The notes under the pieces are model-generated. The model searched no databases and was not told the origin of the DNA. It was given only the letters and a program-made list of their open reading frames with translations. Of a stretch of 64,000 nt of DNA, positions 42,754-51,286 are shown in pieces; the stretch's first letter is position 1, and the number at the start of each line of letters is the position of its first letter. Both the position numbers and the translations under genes were made by a program. This DNA is from Polyangiaceae bacterium (GTDB lineage Bacteria > Myxococcota_A > Polyangia > Polyangiales > Polyangiaceae), in the NCBI GenBank assembly GCA_016712345.1, contig JADJRH010000001.1, forward strand, positions 2,108,001 to 2,172,000. The letters run 5' to 3'.

Positions 42754-43258
42754 CGTCGCGATCCAACGGGCGATCCATCACAACGCCGTCATTTCTCACT
42801 ATTGAGACAGCGCAAAGCGCGCGCAACCTACGAATGCCATGCGTACAGAAATTCTTGCGCCGCGCGATTTGCTCGGTTGTTCCTGCGATTCAGGCCGGTT
42901 CCCACTGGGCGGTCGGCGGGCTCTTCCACTCGAAAGATTGCACGACGCGCCTGTCTTGCACTCAACGCGAATGGCATGTTCCAAGCATCCCATGCGACTC
43001 AACTGGTAGACCAACAAGAACAAGGTTGTCTGAATTCACAAAAATGAATTCAGGTGGGTAGGACTATACCGTCGACTATACCCTCGACCCGGCCTTGGCC
43101 CACGCGCAACGACCCGAACACGGACTCGTGAAGCCCCCGATCGCTCCGCAACGACCTGACGCGCCGTGCCACCCGCGCCGAAAACGCAGGATCCCCCAAA
43201 TCCAAACCGCACCCGAGCATTAACCTCCCCATTCGCCTACCTACCGAGCCCCTGAATT
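42754..43258. other. Repeat-rich intergenic region upstream of the cbb3 operon
   Basis: No gene is seen. The segment includes the operon's promoter region, which I cannot pinpoint, and a first copy of module C split in two parts: 42848-42905 (TTCTTGCG, CGATTTGCTCGG, TTCC, GATTC) and 43022-43052 (GGTTGTCTGAATTC, AAAATGAATTCAGGTG). ORFs called across it are short and shared with other repeat copies. Confidence 0.5.
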
Positions 43259-43398
43259 GCATTTGGGCCGGATCGGTTGGGGCGGTGGGCGTTTTTCGCG
43301 CCCGTCCGACAGGGCACCCCTCGAATTTGCATTTGGGCCGGATCGGTTTGGGCGGTGGGCGTTTTTCGCGCCCGTCAGACAGGGCGCCCCTCGAATTT
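43259..43398. repeat. Two exact-period 70-bp tandem repeats (plus partial third)
   Basis: Units start at 43259 and 43329 with GCATTTGGGCCGGATCGGTT, and differ at about three positions. A partial third unit at 43399 changes into module B. Each unit contains a GGGCG-TTTTTCG-CGCCC hairpin and ends in CCCCTCGAATTT. The repeat appears to have grown from the GCAAATT/AATTTGC end of module B. Confidence 0.85.
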
Positions 43399-43475
43399 GC
43401 ATATGGGCCGCTTCGATGCGCCTGGGTTGAACCCCACCTCGTGGCGGCGGGGCTCCTTGTTGCCATCGAAACTCC
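43396..43475 (-). repeat. Mosaic repeat module B, copy 3 (partial)
   Basis: The reverse complement of this segment matches 34385-34475 and 46376-46447 (CCCCGCCGCCACGAGG, GGGTTCAACCCAGGCGC, GCGGCCCATATGCAAATT). It is partial at its outer end, where the 70-bp tandem repeat begins. Relative to module A it has the same inverted arrangement as copy 1. Confidence 0.8.
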
Positions 43476-43513
43476 CCCTCGACGTACTTGATATGTGAGG
43501 CGTCGTGCGGTCC

Positions 43514-43699
43514 ATCGGGTCGACCGGGCCGGGATGCGCGTTGTGTGGAGCGCGAGCGCAAGGGCGGCCGCGTTACGTTTCACGCGGCCAAAAGAGGCGA
43601 ATTTCGAGCTTGCATGCCGCGAGTGAACAAGAGAAGATGCAGGCGGTGAGCGGAGCCGGCGGGATGGAAGGGGATACGCGGAACTGGCCATTCCGTGTT
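43514..43699 (+). repeat. Mosaic repeat module A, copy 3
   Basis: Matches 46497-46679 on the same strand and 34177-34369 on the other. Shared landmarks are CCGGGATGCGCGTTGTGT, GGCGGCCGCGTTACGTTTC, GAATTTCGAGCTTGCATGCC and GGAACTGGCCATT. Conservation ends at GTGTT (43699), after which GAAC and module C follow. The next gene in the same direction is the lipoprotein at 43976. Confidence 0.85.
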
Positions 43700-43713
43700 G
43701 AACAGGCTTGCCA

Positions 43714-43790
43714 ATTCTTGCGTCGCTCGATTTGCTCGGCTATTCCCGCAATTCTGGCTGGTTGTCTGAATTCGCAAAATGAATTCAGGT
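43714..43790 (+). repeat. Repeat module C, contiguous copy
   Basis: Reads TTCTTGCGTCGCTCGATTTG, CTCGGCTATTCCCGC, then GGTTGTCTGAATTCGCAAAA and TGAATTCAGG. The first copy at 42848-43052 has the same two halves separated by about 115 bp. Each copy contains a GAATTC pair flanking an A-rich centre. Confidence 0.7.
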
Positions 43791-43855
43791 GAGCGAGGTT
43801 CGCGATTGGAGCGACCGGGGCCCAACATGCCACGTAGGCGGCCACAAAAAAATCG

Positions 43856-44013
43856 CCGGTCGCCACGGGGTGGATCGCCTCCGCACTCCCGCAAATGGCA
43901 TGGCCCCGAAAAATCGTCATGCGCCACACCTTACTTTTTGATTGCGGACAATAACAAGGTGGAGGTTTTTTCAGAATGACTTGTCAGGACAACCCGAGAG
44001 GGAAGAAAAACAG
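43856..44013 (+). repeat. Interspersed leader repeat, copy 2
   Basis: Corresponds to copy 1 at 18419-18534 (minus strand) in two blocks: 43856-43921 (CCACGGGGTGGATCGCC, CCCGCAAATGGCAT) and 43978-44013 (GACTTGTCA, GGGAAGAAAAACAG). The blocks are separated here by about 55 bp that contain the GGTGGAGG ribosome-binding site. The second block encodes the first residues of the lipoprotein at 43976. Confidence 0.7.
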
Positions 44014-44743
44014 GTCAAAGCGCCTTTTAGCGCCCTGGTTTACCCTTCTCGTGGCGTACAGCTTTTTCGCCGCCTTGGGTGGCTGTGGGGGCAGCACCTG
44101 GCCCACCAATGGTAAGTTGCCCGATGGGGTAGTGAATCGGCTTCACGAATGCGGAAAAAAAGGGCCCACGCCGCTCACCAAAGTCAACTTTGATCTGACT
44201 TATACTCTGCATGTGGCCGAAGACGATCGGGAAGCATGGGTAGATGAGGTGATGCTCATCAACTCCACGCTGAATATCCCCGAGGTAGAATCGTGCATGG
44301 CCGACGCGCTTCGCGGCATGCGTACACCGCTCGAAGCTCTGGCCCTGCGGCAACACAAGGGGTTTGACAGTACGCCGGTACCGCCCCATTCCCGTGCTCT
44401 ACTGGGTCAGGCGCAAGCCATTCAACTCATGGAAGTGATGGTGCTGATCGGCGTAGGGTATGCGCTTTATACGGTCTACGTTCACGTGATTGTGGATAAA
44501 GGGCGCGCCAAGCCCAAACCGCCCACGGTGATCGACGCGCCGGCAGAACCGGTGGTCACGGCAATGCCCATGGCTACCGTGGCTCCTACCAGTGTGCCCA
44601 CAGTCAGTCCGGCCGAAATCGACTGCAAAAAAGTCAAAGCGGACTGTATAGAGAAGTGTTCTGATAAGACCTTACCGACGCCCGATTTTGGTTGGAAATT
44701 TCAGAGGTGCCTCAGAGCATGTGTTGAGGCCTTCGGCTGCTAG
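43976..44743 (+). CDS. Lipoprotein with AgmX-like domain and Cys-rich tail
   Basis: 255 residues. ATG 43976 is supported by GGTGGAGG upstream. The signal peptide has an unusually long basic n-region (MTCQDNPRGKKNRSKR) and the lipobox ALGGC. A central domain resembles the AgmX/PglI pattern (VNFDLTYTLHVAEDD, EVESCMADALRGM). A hydrophobic segment (MEVMVLIGVGYALYTVYVHVI), a Pro/Ala linker and a C-terminal CKKVKADCIEKC ... CLRACVEAFGC disulfide-like motif follow. It heads a small plus-strand group with the genes at 44777 and 45016. Confidence 0.65.
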   Translation: MTCQDNPRGKKNRSKRLLAPWFTLLVAYSFFAALGGCGGSTWPTNGKLPDGVVNRLHECGKKGPTPLTKVNFDLTYTLHVAEDDREAWVDEVMLINSTLNIPEVESCMADALRGMRTPLEALALRQHKGFDSTPVPPHSRALLGQAQAIQLMEVMVLIGVGYALYTVYVHVIVDKGRAKPKPPTVIDAPAEPVVTAMPMATVAPTSVPTVSPAEIDCKKVKADCIEKCSDKTLPTPDFGWKFQRCLRACVEAFGC

Positions 44744-44776
44744 CGAAGCTAGGAAGGATGACGAAAGGTTCGAGAA

Positions 44777-45019
44777 ATGAAACGCCACGTCGCAGAAAAA
44801 GCACTCGCCGCGTTGTACGACGCGTCACACAAGATGAATGCCACGCTCCTTCTTATTCAGCAGGAATGTTCCGAAGAAGAATTCATCGCCTATCGCAAGG
44901 GAACTGGCCTAGCGATGGGACATTTGTACTTAGAGCTGATTCGACCAATCTTACAAGAGCATCCAGACCTTGAGCCCGAAGAAACGAGAGAACAGCCGGA
45001 CGAAGAGGGCCCGTCGTGA
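44777..45019 (+). CDS. Small helical protein
   Basis: 80 residues from ATG 44777, helical, with an acidic C-terminal tail (EPEETREQPDEEGPS). It lies 33 bp after the lipoprotein gene and overlaps the next gene by four bases (GTGA), so the pair is translationally coupled. No family is recognised. The size and pairing would suit an accessory or immunity-type protein, but there is no toxin motif nearby. Confidence 0.6.
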   Translation: MKRHVAEKALAALYDASHKMNATLLLIQQECSEEEFIAYRKGTGLAMGHLYLELIRPILQEHPDLEPEETREQPDEEGPS

Positions 45020-45750
45020 CGATGGTCGTCTGCGCCAATTGTCAAACAAGACCAGCGACGAAAGAGTACATCCTCTCGGGCGAACCATGCTTGGTTTGTG
45101 ATTCATGCTCCAATAAGTGGGATGTTCAACACGCGTACGAGAGTAGGTTGCTTGAGATTATCAATCTGAAACGGCAGAAAAAATGTGACGAAGCCCTCGC
45201 GTGTTTAGACTCCATTTGGGATGCCAACAAACACCGCGATCATGACCATTGGCTTTCGGGGAGCATTGCTCGCGATCGGGCAGAGATCTTGTTTGAGACA
45301 GGCCGGTATGCCGAAGCCGAACAAGCCTATCGGGGTTGGGCAGAGGTGGGCTTCGCTAATGTTTGGCACCGCCTTTTTTTTGCAGGCGGGTTAGCTCAAC
45401 TGCTCGAAGCCACAGGAAGGGACCAAGAAGCCATTCAAGTGCTGGAAGACGTGCTCGCGTACGATGACCCCAGGCACGAGGACTTTGCACTCCGTCTTTT
45501 GGTAGAATTGATACGGCTCTCAGAAAAGGTGGGTCAACCGGTCAATCCCAAGTGGCTCACCTTTCCAGAAACGGTCGCCAAACGCAATGACTTGGAAATG
45601 CCTGTGCGCGACACCCTTTCAGAAGCGATTGAGGCCCTCTTGGAAGCCCGCGACGCACTCTACCGGGGAGATCCAAACGCTGCGGACGATGACGATGACT
45701 CCGAAGCCGAGGGCGACGCGGAGACCGATTCTACCAGCGGCTCGCCTTGA
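45016..45750 (+). CDS. Zinc-finger and TPR-like protein
   Basis: 244 residues. It starts at GTG 45016 (overlapping the previous stop) or ATG 45022. The N terminus has two CxxC pairs (CANC and CDSC, with another Cys in between), a small zinc finger. The rest is helical with TPR-like repeats (ARDRAEILFETGRYAEAEQAY, GGLAQLLEATGRDQEAIQVL). An Asp/Glu-rich tail ends the protein. It is probably a protein-interaction adaptor. It is coupled to the small gene before it. Confidence 0.65.
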   Translation: MTMVVCANCQTRPATKEYILSGEPCLVCDSCSNKWDVQHAYESRLLEIINLKRQKKCDEALACLDSIWDANKHRDHDHWLSGSIARDRAEILFETGRYAEAEQAYRGWAEVGFANVWHRLFFAGGLAQLLEATGRDQEAIQVLEDVLAYDDPRHEDFALRLLVELIRLSEKVGQPVNPKWLTFPETVAKRNDLEMPVRDTLSEAIEALLEARDALYRGDPNAADDDDDSEAEGDAETDSTSGSP

Positions 45751-45925
45751 ACCTGAAGGGAGGGGTGCCGATCGGTGTCGGAGTTCCGTGGACTGGACAA
45801 TGACGACCGGGTTTTGCTCAAACGCTTTGCCGCGGCGCAACCGTGGCCGCGATTGCGTCTACCACCGCAGCCGGCCTTCGGGAGGAATACGCGGATGCCA
45901 ATCCATCGCGGTGGGTAAGAAGCTG

Positions 45926-46276
45926 CTACGAATCAGTCAGGACTTCGTCGATTCCGGCGGCTGTGAGGGCCCGGTCGAGCCATGTTTCGAGCATGGCAGT
46001 GGTGGTGCAGGTGAGAATTTTTTCGCGCGCCTCGGCCGGGACCGCAATGCCGCGCCGTTCAAGGATTCGCAACAGAGCGGTCGCCTCTCCGACAGCCTTT
46101 CCGCGCGACGTGACCTGCGTATCAAGCCACGTGGCAGCCGTAACCTTCCACCTATCGGGCAATAGAGCCTTTGCAAACGACATGGGAAACTGACGCGAAA
46201 CATGACGAAGGGTCAGATCGACATCTTCGCCAAAGTCGGGCAACTCAGATGAACTCAAGATGCCTCCTTTCAACAC
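45926..46276 (-). CDS. DUF4351-like C-terminal remnant of an Rpn-type protein
   Basis: 116 residues. The second half (AVGEATALLRILERRG, PAEAREKILTCTTTAMLETW, LDRALTAAGIDEVL) matches the DUF4351-type C terminus of Rpn-family putative nucleases. Those proteins are usually about 300 residues with an N-terminal nuclease domain, which is absent here. The ORF begins next to the mosaic repeat, so it is probably a truncated leftover of a mobile-type gene rather than a functional protein. Confidence 0.5.
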   Translation of the reverse strand: MLKGGILSSSELPDFGEDVDLTLRHVSRQFPMSFAKALLPDRWKVTAATWLDTQVTSRGKAVGEATALLRILERRGIAVPAEAREKILTCTTTAMLETWLDRALTAAGIDEVLTDS

Positions 46277-46361
46277 TTATCTGTTCAAATCGGGGCCGAG
46301 TTATTTGAAAAAGCGACTTCGCCCTGAAAAAATCGCCATGGCAAAAAAAGGCACCCGCAGG

Positions 46362-46490
46362 CACCTGAGTTTCGACCGGTGAGGACGAACCCCGCCGCCA
46401 AGAGGTTGAGTTCAACCCAGGTGCGCCGAAGCGGCCCAAATGCAAATTCAGGTGCGCGGTGCGCAACGCAGGAATGGAAGGAGTCGCGCC
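46362..46490 (+). repeat. Mosaic repeat module B, copy 2
   Basis: About 130 bp nearly identical to 34371-34500 on the same strand (GAGTTTCGACCGGTGA, GGACGAACCCCGCCGCC, GCAACGCAGGAATGGAAGGA). Here it lies in direct orientation upstream of module A, whereas in copies 1 and 3 it is inverted relative to module A. Confidence 0.85.
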
Positions 46491-46496
46491 CCCAAT

Positions 46497-46679
46497 TGGG
46501 TCAACCGGGCCGGGATGCGCGTTGTGTTGAAACGCCCGCGAGGGCGGCCGCGTTACGTTTCATGCGGCCAAAACAGCCGAATTTCGAGCTTGCATGCCGC
46601 GAGTGAACAGGAGACGATCCGGGCGATGAGCGGAGCCGGTGGGATGGAAAGGGATACGCGGAACTGGCCATTACGCGTT
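46497..46679 (+). repeat. Mosaic repeat module A, copy 2
   Basis: Matches the modules at 43514-43699 and 34177-34369. It is joined to module B through the palindrome CCAATTGG and ends at CATTACGCGTT. Twenty bases later the gene at 46700 begins on the same strand. Between them the modules and the flanks fill the 423-bp gap before that gene. Confidence 0.85.
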
Positions 46680-46699
46680 CAGCGGACGAACGAGGGCGT

Positions 46700-47380
46700 A
46701 TGATGGCAAGACAATGCCCGGCGGTAGTCGAACCGCTTGGAACCGGCGACCTGATGCCGGCTCTTCTCATCGGCTTCAGTCCACACACGCATGACTCCAA
46801 CAATGTGGCTTCGCGCATTGTTGCAAGCACAGCAGGCTTCCCTTCGTGGCTCGTTCAGGTTGATCAGCAGGCCGGTGGCATGTGCATGTTCTATCCCAGT
46901 GCGCTCGGCGTTCTGCTTCGACTTTCGGCGAATTCTGAGCACGCTATTCGCGACCCGACGAAGCTGATTGCAGGATTTCATTGCATGGCGGAAGACCCAC
47001 AACTCGACGTCCTCAGGCGGGAACACCGCCACCTATTTCCGCTCTGCCAGACGTGGGGCGAGGCGTACAGCCCCGCTCAGCTCCAGCATCTCCATACAGC
47101 AATTAGCCCCTACTTTCGACTGCCCTATCCGAAATCCGGTCATGAGGCTTTCGTTGAGTATGAAGAATGCGAGCCGCTCGACTACTTTGCGGGATGGCGG
47201 GTCGTTGAGGTGGCGGACGATGTTGCTCTCATCGACTGCGAGCAACTTACCTATGGCATGCTCTGGCGGGACGGTCGACGCTTGGATGCCGCCGTTCTCA
47301 GGGATCTGCTCGACATCGGTAAGGTCATCACACCTGAGTGCACACTCGGGCTGTTTCTACTGTGGGAGAACTGCGATTGA
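46700..47380 (+). CDS. Hypothetical protein downstream of mosaic repeat
   Basis: 226 residues beginning with two ATG codons. It is a soluble alpha/beta protein with no recognised motif; several Cys/His residues are scattered (GGMCMFYPSAL, HCMAEDP, REHRHLFPLC). Base composition is slightly lower in GC than the core genes. It starts 20 bp after module A and lies outside the cassette array. It may be accessory DNA introduced with the repeat. Confidence 0.6.
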   Translation: MMARQCPAVVEPLGTGDLMPALLIGFSPHTHDSNNVASRIVASTAGFPSWLVQVDQQAGGMCMFYPSALGVLLRLSANSEHAIRDPTKLIAGFHCMAEDPQLDVLRREHRHLFPLCQTWGEAYSPAQLQHLHTAISPYFRLPYPKSGHEAFVEYEECEPLDYFAGWRVVEVADDVALIDCEQLTYGMLWRDGRRLDAAVLRDLLDIGKVITPECTLGLFLLWENCD

Positions 47381-47454
47381 AGGCCATGTAGAAAGGAGAT
47401 CGGCTCGACGTGCTCGTGACTGCGATTGTACCGGTGTTTGAATACGGACTGTGG

Positions 47455-49396
47455 CTAATCGCTGACGTTTTTGCGGGGGCGAGGCAGATTGTACTCTTCA
47501 AGGCGGGCCACAAGCGTGCGCCGCGAGATGCCGAGTAGGCGCGCCGCCTTGGTTTGGTTTCCTGCGCAGCGCTCCAGCGCCCACAAAATTCGTTCGCGCT
47601 CGCCCTCGTCACGGCCGCGCGGAGGACGCACAGTCGGCCTCCCGATTTCGTCCTCTTCGTGAAGCGTATTGGGGGGAGGGATGCTGCTCATGCCGCTGCT
47701 CGGGCGGGGCGGCGGAATGGGCGAAGGAATGCGCGGCACGTACGCCGACGCGCTCTGTGAGGCCGGAGGCAGCGGCGACGGCCTCGGCGGCGCCATGGGC
47801 GCAGGCCGGGGAAAGAAACGCAACGGTTCGGGAGGACGCACGCTCCACGGGCCCGGCGGTGCGGCCACCGTCGCTCCCATTTTTTCGGTCGGCAAATGCT
47901 CCGGCAAAATGATCCCTTCGGTTGAGAGCAACACCGCGCGCTCCATTACGTTGCGCAGCTCTCGAATGTTGCCGGGCCATGTGTACCCTTTGAGCAAACC
48001 AAGCGCCTGCGGCGACAAAACCGGCACGTCGTCGCGCTGCGACTTTTGACACGCGTGCAAAATGAATGCGTTTGCGAGGCCCTCGATCTCATCCATTCGT
48101 TCGCGAAGCGGCGGAATGGTGACAGCGATTCCGTTTAATCGAAAAATACAGATCTTGGCGAAAACGCCCCGCTGCGATTTCATTTTCAAGGTCGCGATTG
48201 GTGGCCGCCACAAACCGCACATCGATCGGTTTGGGCTTGAGACTGCCCACCCGTTGCACTTGTCGGTCTTCAAGAACGCGCAGCAGTTTTGCCTGCGTCG
48301 ACAACGGCATTTCACCGAGTTCATCGAGAAACACAGTGCCGCCGTGAGCTGTTTCAAGCAGGCCGGGCTTTGCCGCGACGGCGCCTGTAAACGCACCGCG
48401 CTCGTGACCAAACAGTTCACTTTCTAAAAGTTGTTCACTCAGCGCCGCGCAGTTCAAACGCAAAAGCGGCTTTGCGGCGCGCGGAGATTCTCTGTGAATT
48501 GTCTCCGCCATCACTTCTTTTCCAACGCCGGTTTCGCCCAACAAAAGCACGCTGATTGGGCTCGCTGCGATGCGCTTCACGAGTTTGTAAAGCTTCTGCA
48601 TTGCACCGTCGGGAACCACCACGGGAGGGCCCGCGCTCTCCGGTTCATGATCGCGCACCGCTGCGCATGCCTTCGCGATCAACTCTTCGGGCGCGCGTCC
48701 GTCTTTTGGATAACTCGCGATCCCAACGTTCACGCTAGCGCCGAGTCTTGTGAGCCCGCTTGTCACGCGGCTCGCCATTTCATCCGCTTTTTCAAGCGGC
48801 GCGTCGATGAGCAATGCTTCGTATTCGTTGGGACCGTACGTGGCGATCACGTCGATCGATCGCAACTCCTGTCCGAGTGTTTCTTGCACAGCGACAGGTG
48901 GCAAAACACCATCGACGTGAATGCGAAGCACCGAAAACGGAAGGCCCGATCGCTCCGCTCGCGCGCACTCATCTTCGAGACGCGCTTCAAACGCGCCGTG
49001 TGACCACAATCGCCGAAGCCTTGTTGTTGCGGGTGATCGCTGCACAATGAGCGACGTTGAACCGAGGTCGATCGTGTCGCCCACAAACACGTCGATGGTT
49101 TGGCGCGGCACCAATTTTTGATCGCGCACGCGCACGCCGTTTGAGCTTCCGAGATCTTCAATTTGAATGAGCGGCTCAAAAATCGCGCTGTCGCGTGGGC
49201 TTTCGGGAATGGGCGGCATGCGCACGTGAAGCACCGCGTGACGCCGCGAAATCGCCGGATCGTCGATGCAGATATCGGCCTTGTTTGAACGGCCGATGAT
49301 CAAATCACCGGCTTCGGGCAAGGGATAAGTTGCGTAAACGCCTTCACCCACAACCAGCAGTCGCAGCCGGCTCGTGCGCACATGATCCGCGCGCAT
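47455..49396 (-). pseudogene. FHA/GGDEF-like/sigma-54 regulator, frameshifted
   Basis: From ATG 49396 the product has an FHA domain (IIGRSNKADICIDDPAISRR, about 25-110). A degenerate GGDEF-like domain follows (about 135-255: FSVLRIHVDGV, EYEALL, VNVGIASYPKDGRAPEELI, without a GGDEF motif). Then comes a sigma-54 activator AAA+ domain (GETGVGKEVMAETI, ESELFGHERGAFTGA, GGTVFLDELGEMP). The frame breaks in a run of five T (minus strand; 48142-48146) after RFRQDLYF, and continues in the next frame as RLNGIAVTIPPLRERMDEI to a Pro-rich linker and a Fis-type helix-turn-helix (QTKAARLLGISRRTLVARLE). One base fewer in the T run restores a protein of about 646 residues. Confidence 0.82.
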
Positions 49397-49580
49397 TGCA
49401 GCGGTTGCAGTGAGGGTGTCGTCGTCTTTCGGAAGCTCGTCAGGTTTGGGCACGCTAAAAAACCCGAAACGCACTTTTGTCGCGGAACGCTCCCGAGGGC
49501 AAGACTTTGCGGTGAAGGGCGTTTCAGTGCGAGGCCATTTCGCTACCCGTCGCGGCCCCGTTTTATTAAGAAGCCCACCC

Positions 49581-50969
49581 ATGATGCGAGGAGCGCAGAG
49601 CGATATCACGAAGGCGGTCGGCAACACCCCGATCGTGAAGCTCAACCACGTGACTGAGGGGATCGAGAGCGAGATCTACGTCAAGCTCGAATATCTAAAC
49701 CCCGGTGGCAGCCATAAAGATCGTGTTGCCATCAACATGCTCAAAGACGCCGAAGCCGCGGGCCTCAAACCGGGTGGCACGATTGTCGAGGCCACAAGCG
49801 GCAACACCGGCGCGGCGCTCGCAATGGTGGCCGCGGTGCGCGGATACAAATGCGTGTTCGTGATGCCCGACAAAATGAGCCAAGAGAAGATCTCCAGCCT
49901 GCGCGCCTACGGTGCCAAAGTGGTGATCTGCCCAACGGCGGTTGAGCCTGAAGATCCCCGCAGCTATTACCAAGTGGCCAAACGCATCGCGGCCGAAACG
50001 CCCAATTGTTTTTACGCCAATCAGTATCACAACCCCTCCAATCCCAATGCTCACTTCCTTTCCACCGGCCCCGAGATCTGGAATCAGTGTGGCCACGAAC
50101 TAGATGTATTCGTGACGGGCATGGGCACCGGCGGCACCATCAGCGGCATTGGTAAGTTTCTCAAATCCAAAAAGCCCGATGTCAAACTTGTTGGGGTAGA
50201 TCCGGTAGGTTCGCTCTACTACGACTTTATAAAAACAGGCCGCATTACCAAACCCTTCAGCTACAAGGTTGAAGGCATCGGTGAAGACTTTTTCCCCTCG
50301 ACAATGAACCTGAAAATTGTCGATGAGATCATTCGCGTTGACGATCGCGAGTGTTTCTTAATGACCCGCGATCTCGTTCGGCTTGAGGGCCTGTTCGTGG
50401 GCGGTTCAGGTGGAGCGGCTGTGGCGGGCGCCATTAAATATGCCCGTCAGAGCGGCAAAAAAGAAAACATCCTTGTTCTCCTCCCCGACGGCGCCTCCAA
50501 ATACATTTCCAAAATCTTCAATGATGACTGGATGCGTGAAAACGGCTTCTTGGATGAAGAAAAAGGGTTTGGAACGGTGCGCGATCTGCTCGCCGGCAAA
50601 CCCAAACAAGGAGTTGTAACGGTTGCTCCAACTGCCACGCTCCGCAGTGTCATTGACACGCTCAAGTCGCACGGAATCAGTCAGGTGCCCGTTGTCAAAG
50701 ACGGCAAGTTGTTTGGCCTCGTTCACGAAGTGGACGTGCTTCGCAGCCTGCTTTCGGCGGAGGTTACCCAAGAGTCCAGCATTGAGCGCATTGTGGAGAG
50801 CGATTACGCCACTGTCACCCAAGCCACCAAAGTGGAACTTCTCAAAGGTGTGCTCGGCGACGCCAAACTGGCTGTTGTAATGGACGGTGAAAACGTTGTC
50901 GGTGTTGTTACAAAGATCGACTTGATTGACTACCTTACTCGCATTGCCGCACCGCAGGCGGCAACCTGA
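49581..50969 (+). CDS. cbs: Cystathionine beta-synthase (PLP domain plus CBS pair)
   Basis: 462 residues from ATG 49581. The fold-type II PLP domain carries NPGGSHKDR with the Schiff-base Lys 46, the phosphate/asparagine motif SGNTGAAL, and the Gly-rich GMGTGGTISGIG. From about residue 335 two CBS modules follow (AGKPKQGVVTVAPTATLRSV, and VESDYATVTQATKV). This architecture fits cystathionine beta-synthase rather than a plain cysteine synthase. It is divergent from the sigma-54 regulator and 8 bases upstream of an acyl carrier protein gene, an unusual partner. Confidence 0.88.
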   Translation: MMRGAQSDITKAVGNTPIVKLNHVTEGIESEIYVKLEYLNPGGSHKDRVAINMLKDAEAAGLKPGGTIVEATSGNTGAALAMVAAVRGYKCVFVMPDKMSQEKISSLRAYGAKVVICPTAVEPEDPRSYYQVAKRIAAETPNCFYANQYHNPSNPNAHFLSTGPEIWNQCGHELDVFVTGMGTGGTISGIGKFLKSKKPDVKLVGVDPVGSLYYDFIKTGRITKPFSYKVEGIGEDFFPSTMNLKIVDEIIRVDDRECFLMTRDLVRLEGLFVGGSGGAAVAGAIKYARQSGKKENILVLLPDGASKYISKIFNDDWMRENGFLDEEKGFGTVRDLLAGKPKQGVVTVAPTATLRSVIDTLKSHGISQVPVVKDGKLFGLVHEVDVLRSLLSAEVTQESSIERIVESDYATVTQATKVELLKGVLGDAKLAVVMDGENVVGVVTKIDLIDYLTRIAAPQAAT

Positions 50970-50977
50970 GCGACAGT

Positions 50978-51232
50978 ATGGCTCACGACCTTTCCACAAT
51001 TACAAAGGCCCTCAAGGAGCACATTCAAAACGAAGTGTTGCTTCGAGACACGCCTCTTTCCACCGATGAAGATCTTTTTGCCGCCGGGTTCGACTCAATG
51101 AGTCTCACTCGCGTCATGGTCTTTGTTGAAGAACAATTTGGCATTCAAATCCCCGACAGTGAGCTTGTTATCGACGAGCTTTCAACCGTAGATAAAATCG
51201 CAAAATTCGTTCACGGATATCGATCGAAATAG
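50978..51232 (+). CDS. Stand-alone acyl/peptidyl carrier protein
   Basis: 84 residues. The 4'-phosphopantetheine attachment motif is AAGFDSMSL with Ser 40, in a four-helix carrier-protein pattern (EDLFAAGFDS, then QIPDSELVIDELSTVDKIAKFV). It lies 8 bases after cbs and 54 bases before an adenylation enzyme gene. It is more likely a dedicated carrier for that enzyme than the fatty-acid ACP, which is normally found with fab genes. Confidence 0.85.
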   Translation: MAHDLSTITKALKEHIQNEVLLRDTPLSTDEDLFAAGFDSMSLTRVMVFVEEQFGIQIPDSELVIDELSTVDKIAKFVHGYRSK

Positions 51233-51286
51233 GACACGCCGCAGAAACATGGGCCAAGAAGCCGGGAGGAGGAGGAGGTAAACATC

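Noticed and set aside
43259..43398. CRISPR-like tandem repeat
   Set aside because: The 70-bp units are contiguous with no spacers.
43050..43691. 213-codon minus-strand frame with repeated peptides
   Set aside because: It reads through the 70-bp tandem repeats and modules A and B; the same peptides recur antisense at each repeat copy.
43856..44013. Riboswitch
   Set aside because: The leader repeat has no recognisable aptamer structure and the downstream genes share no metabolic theme.
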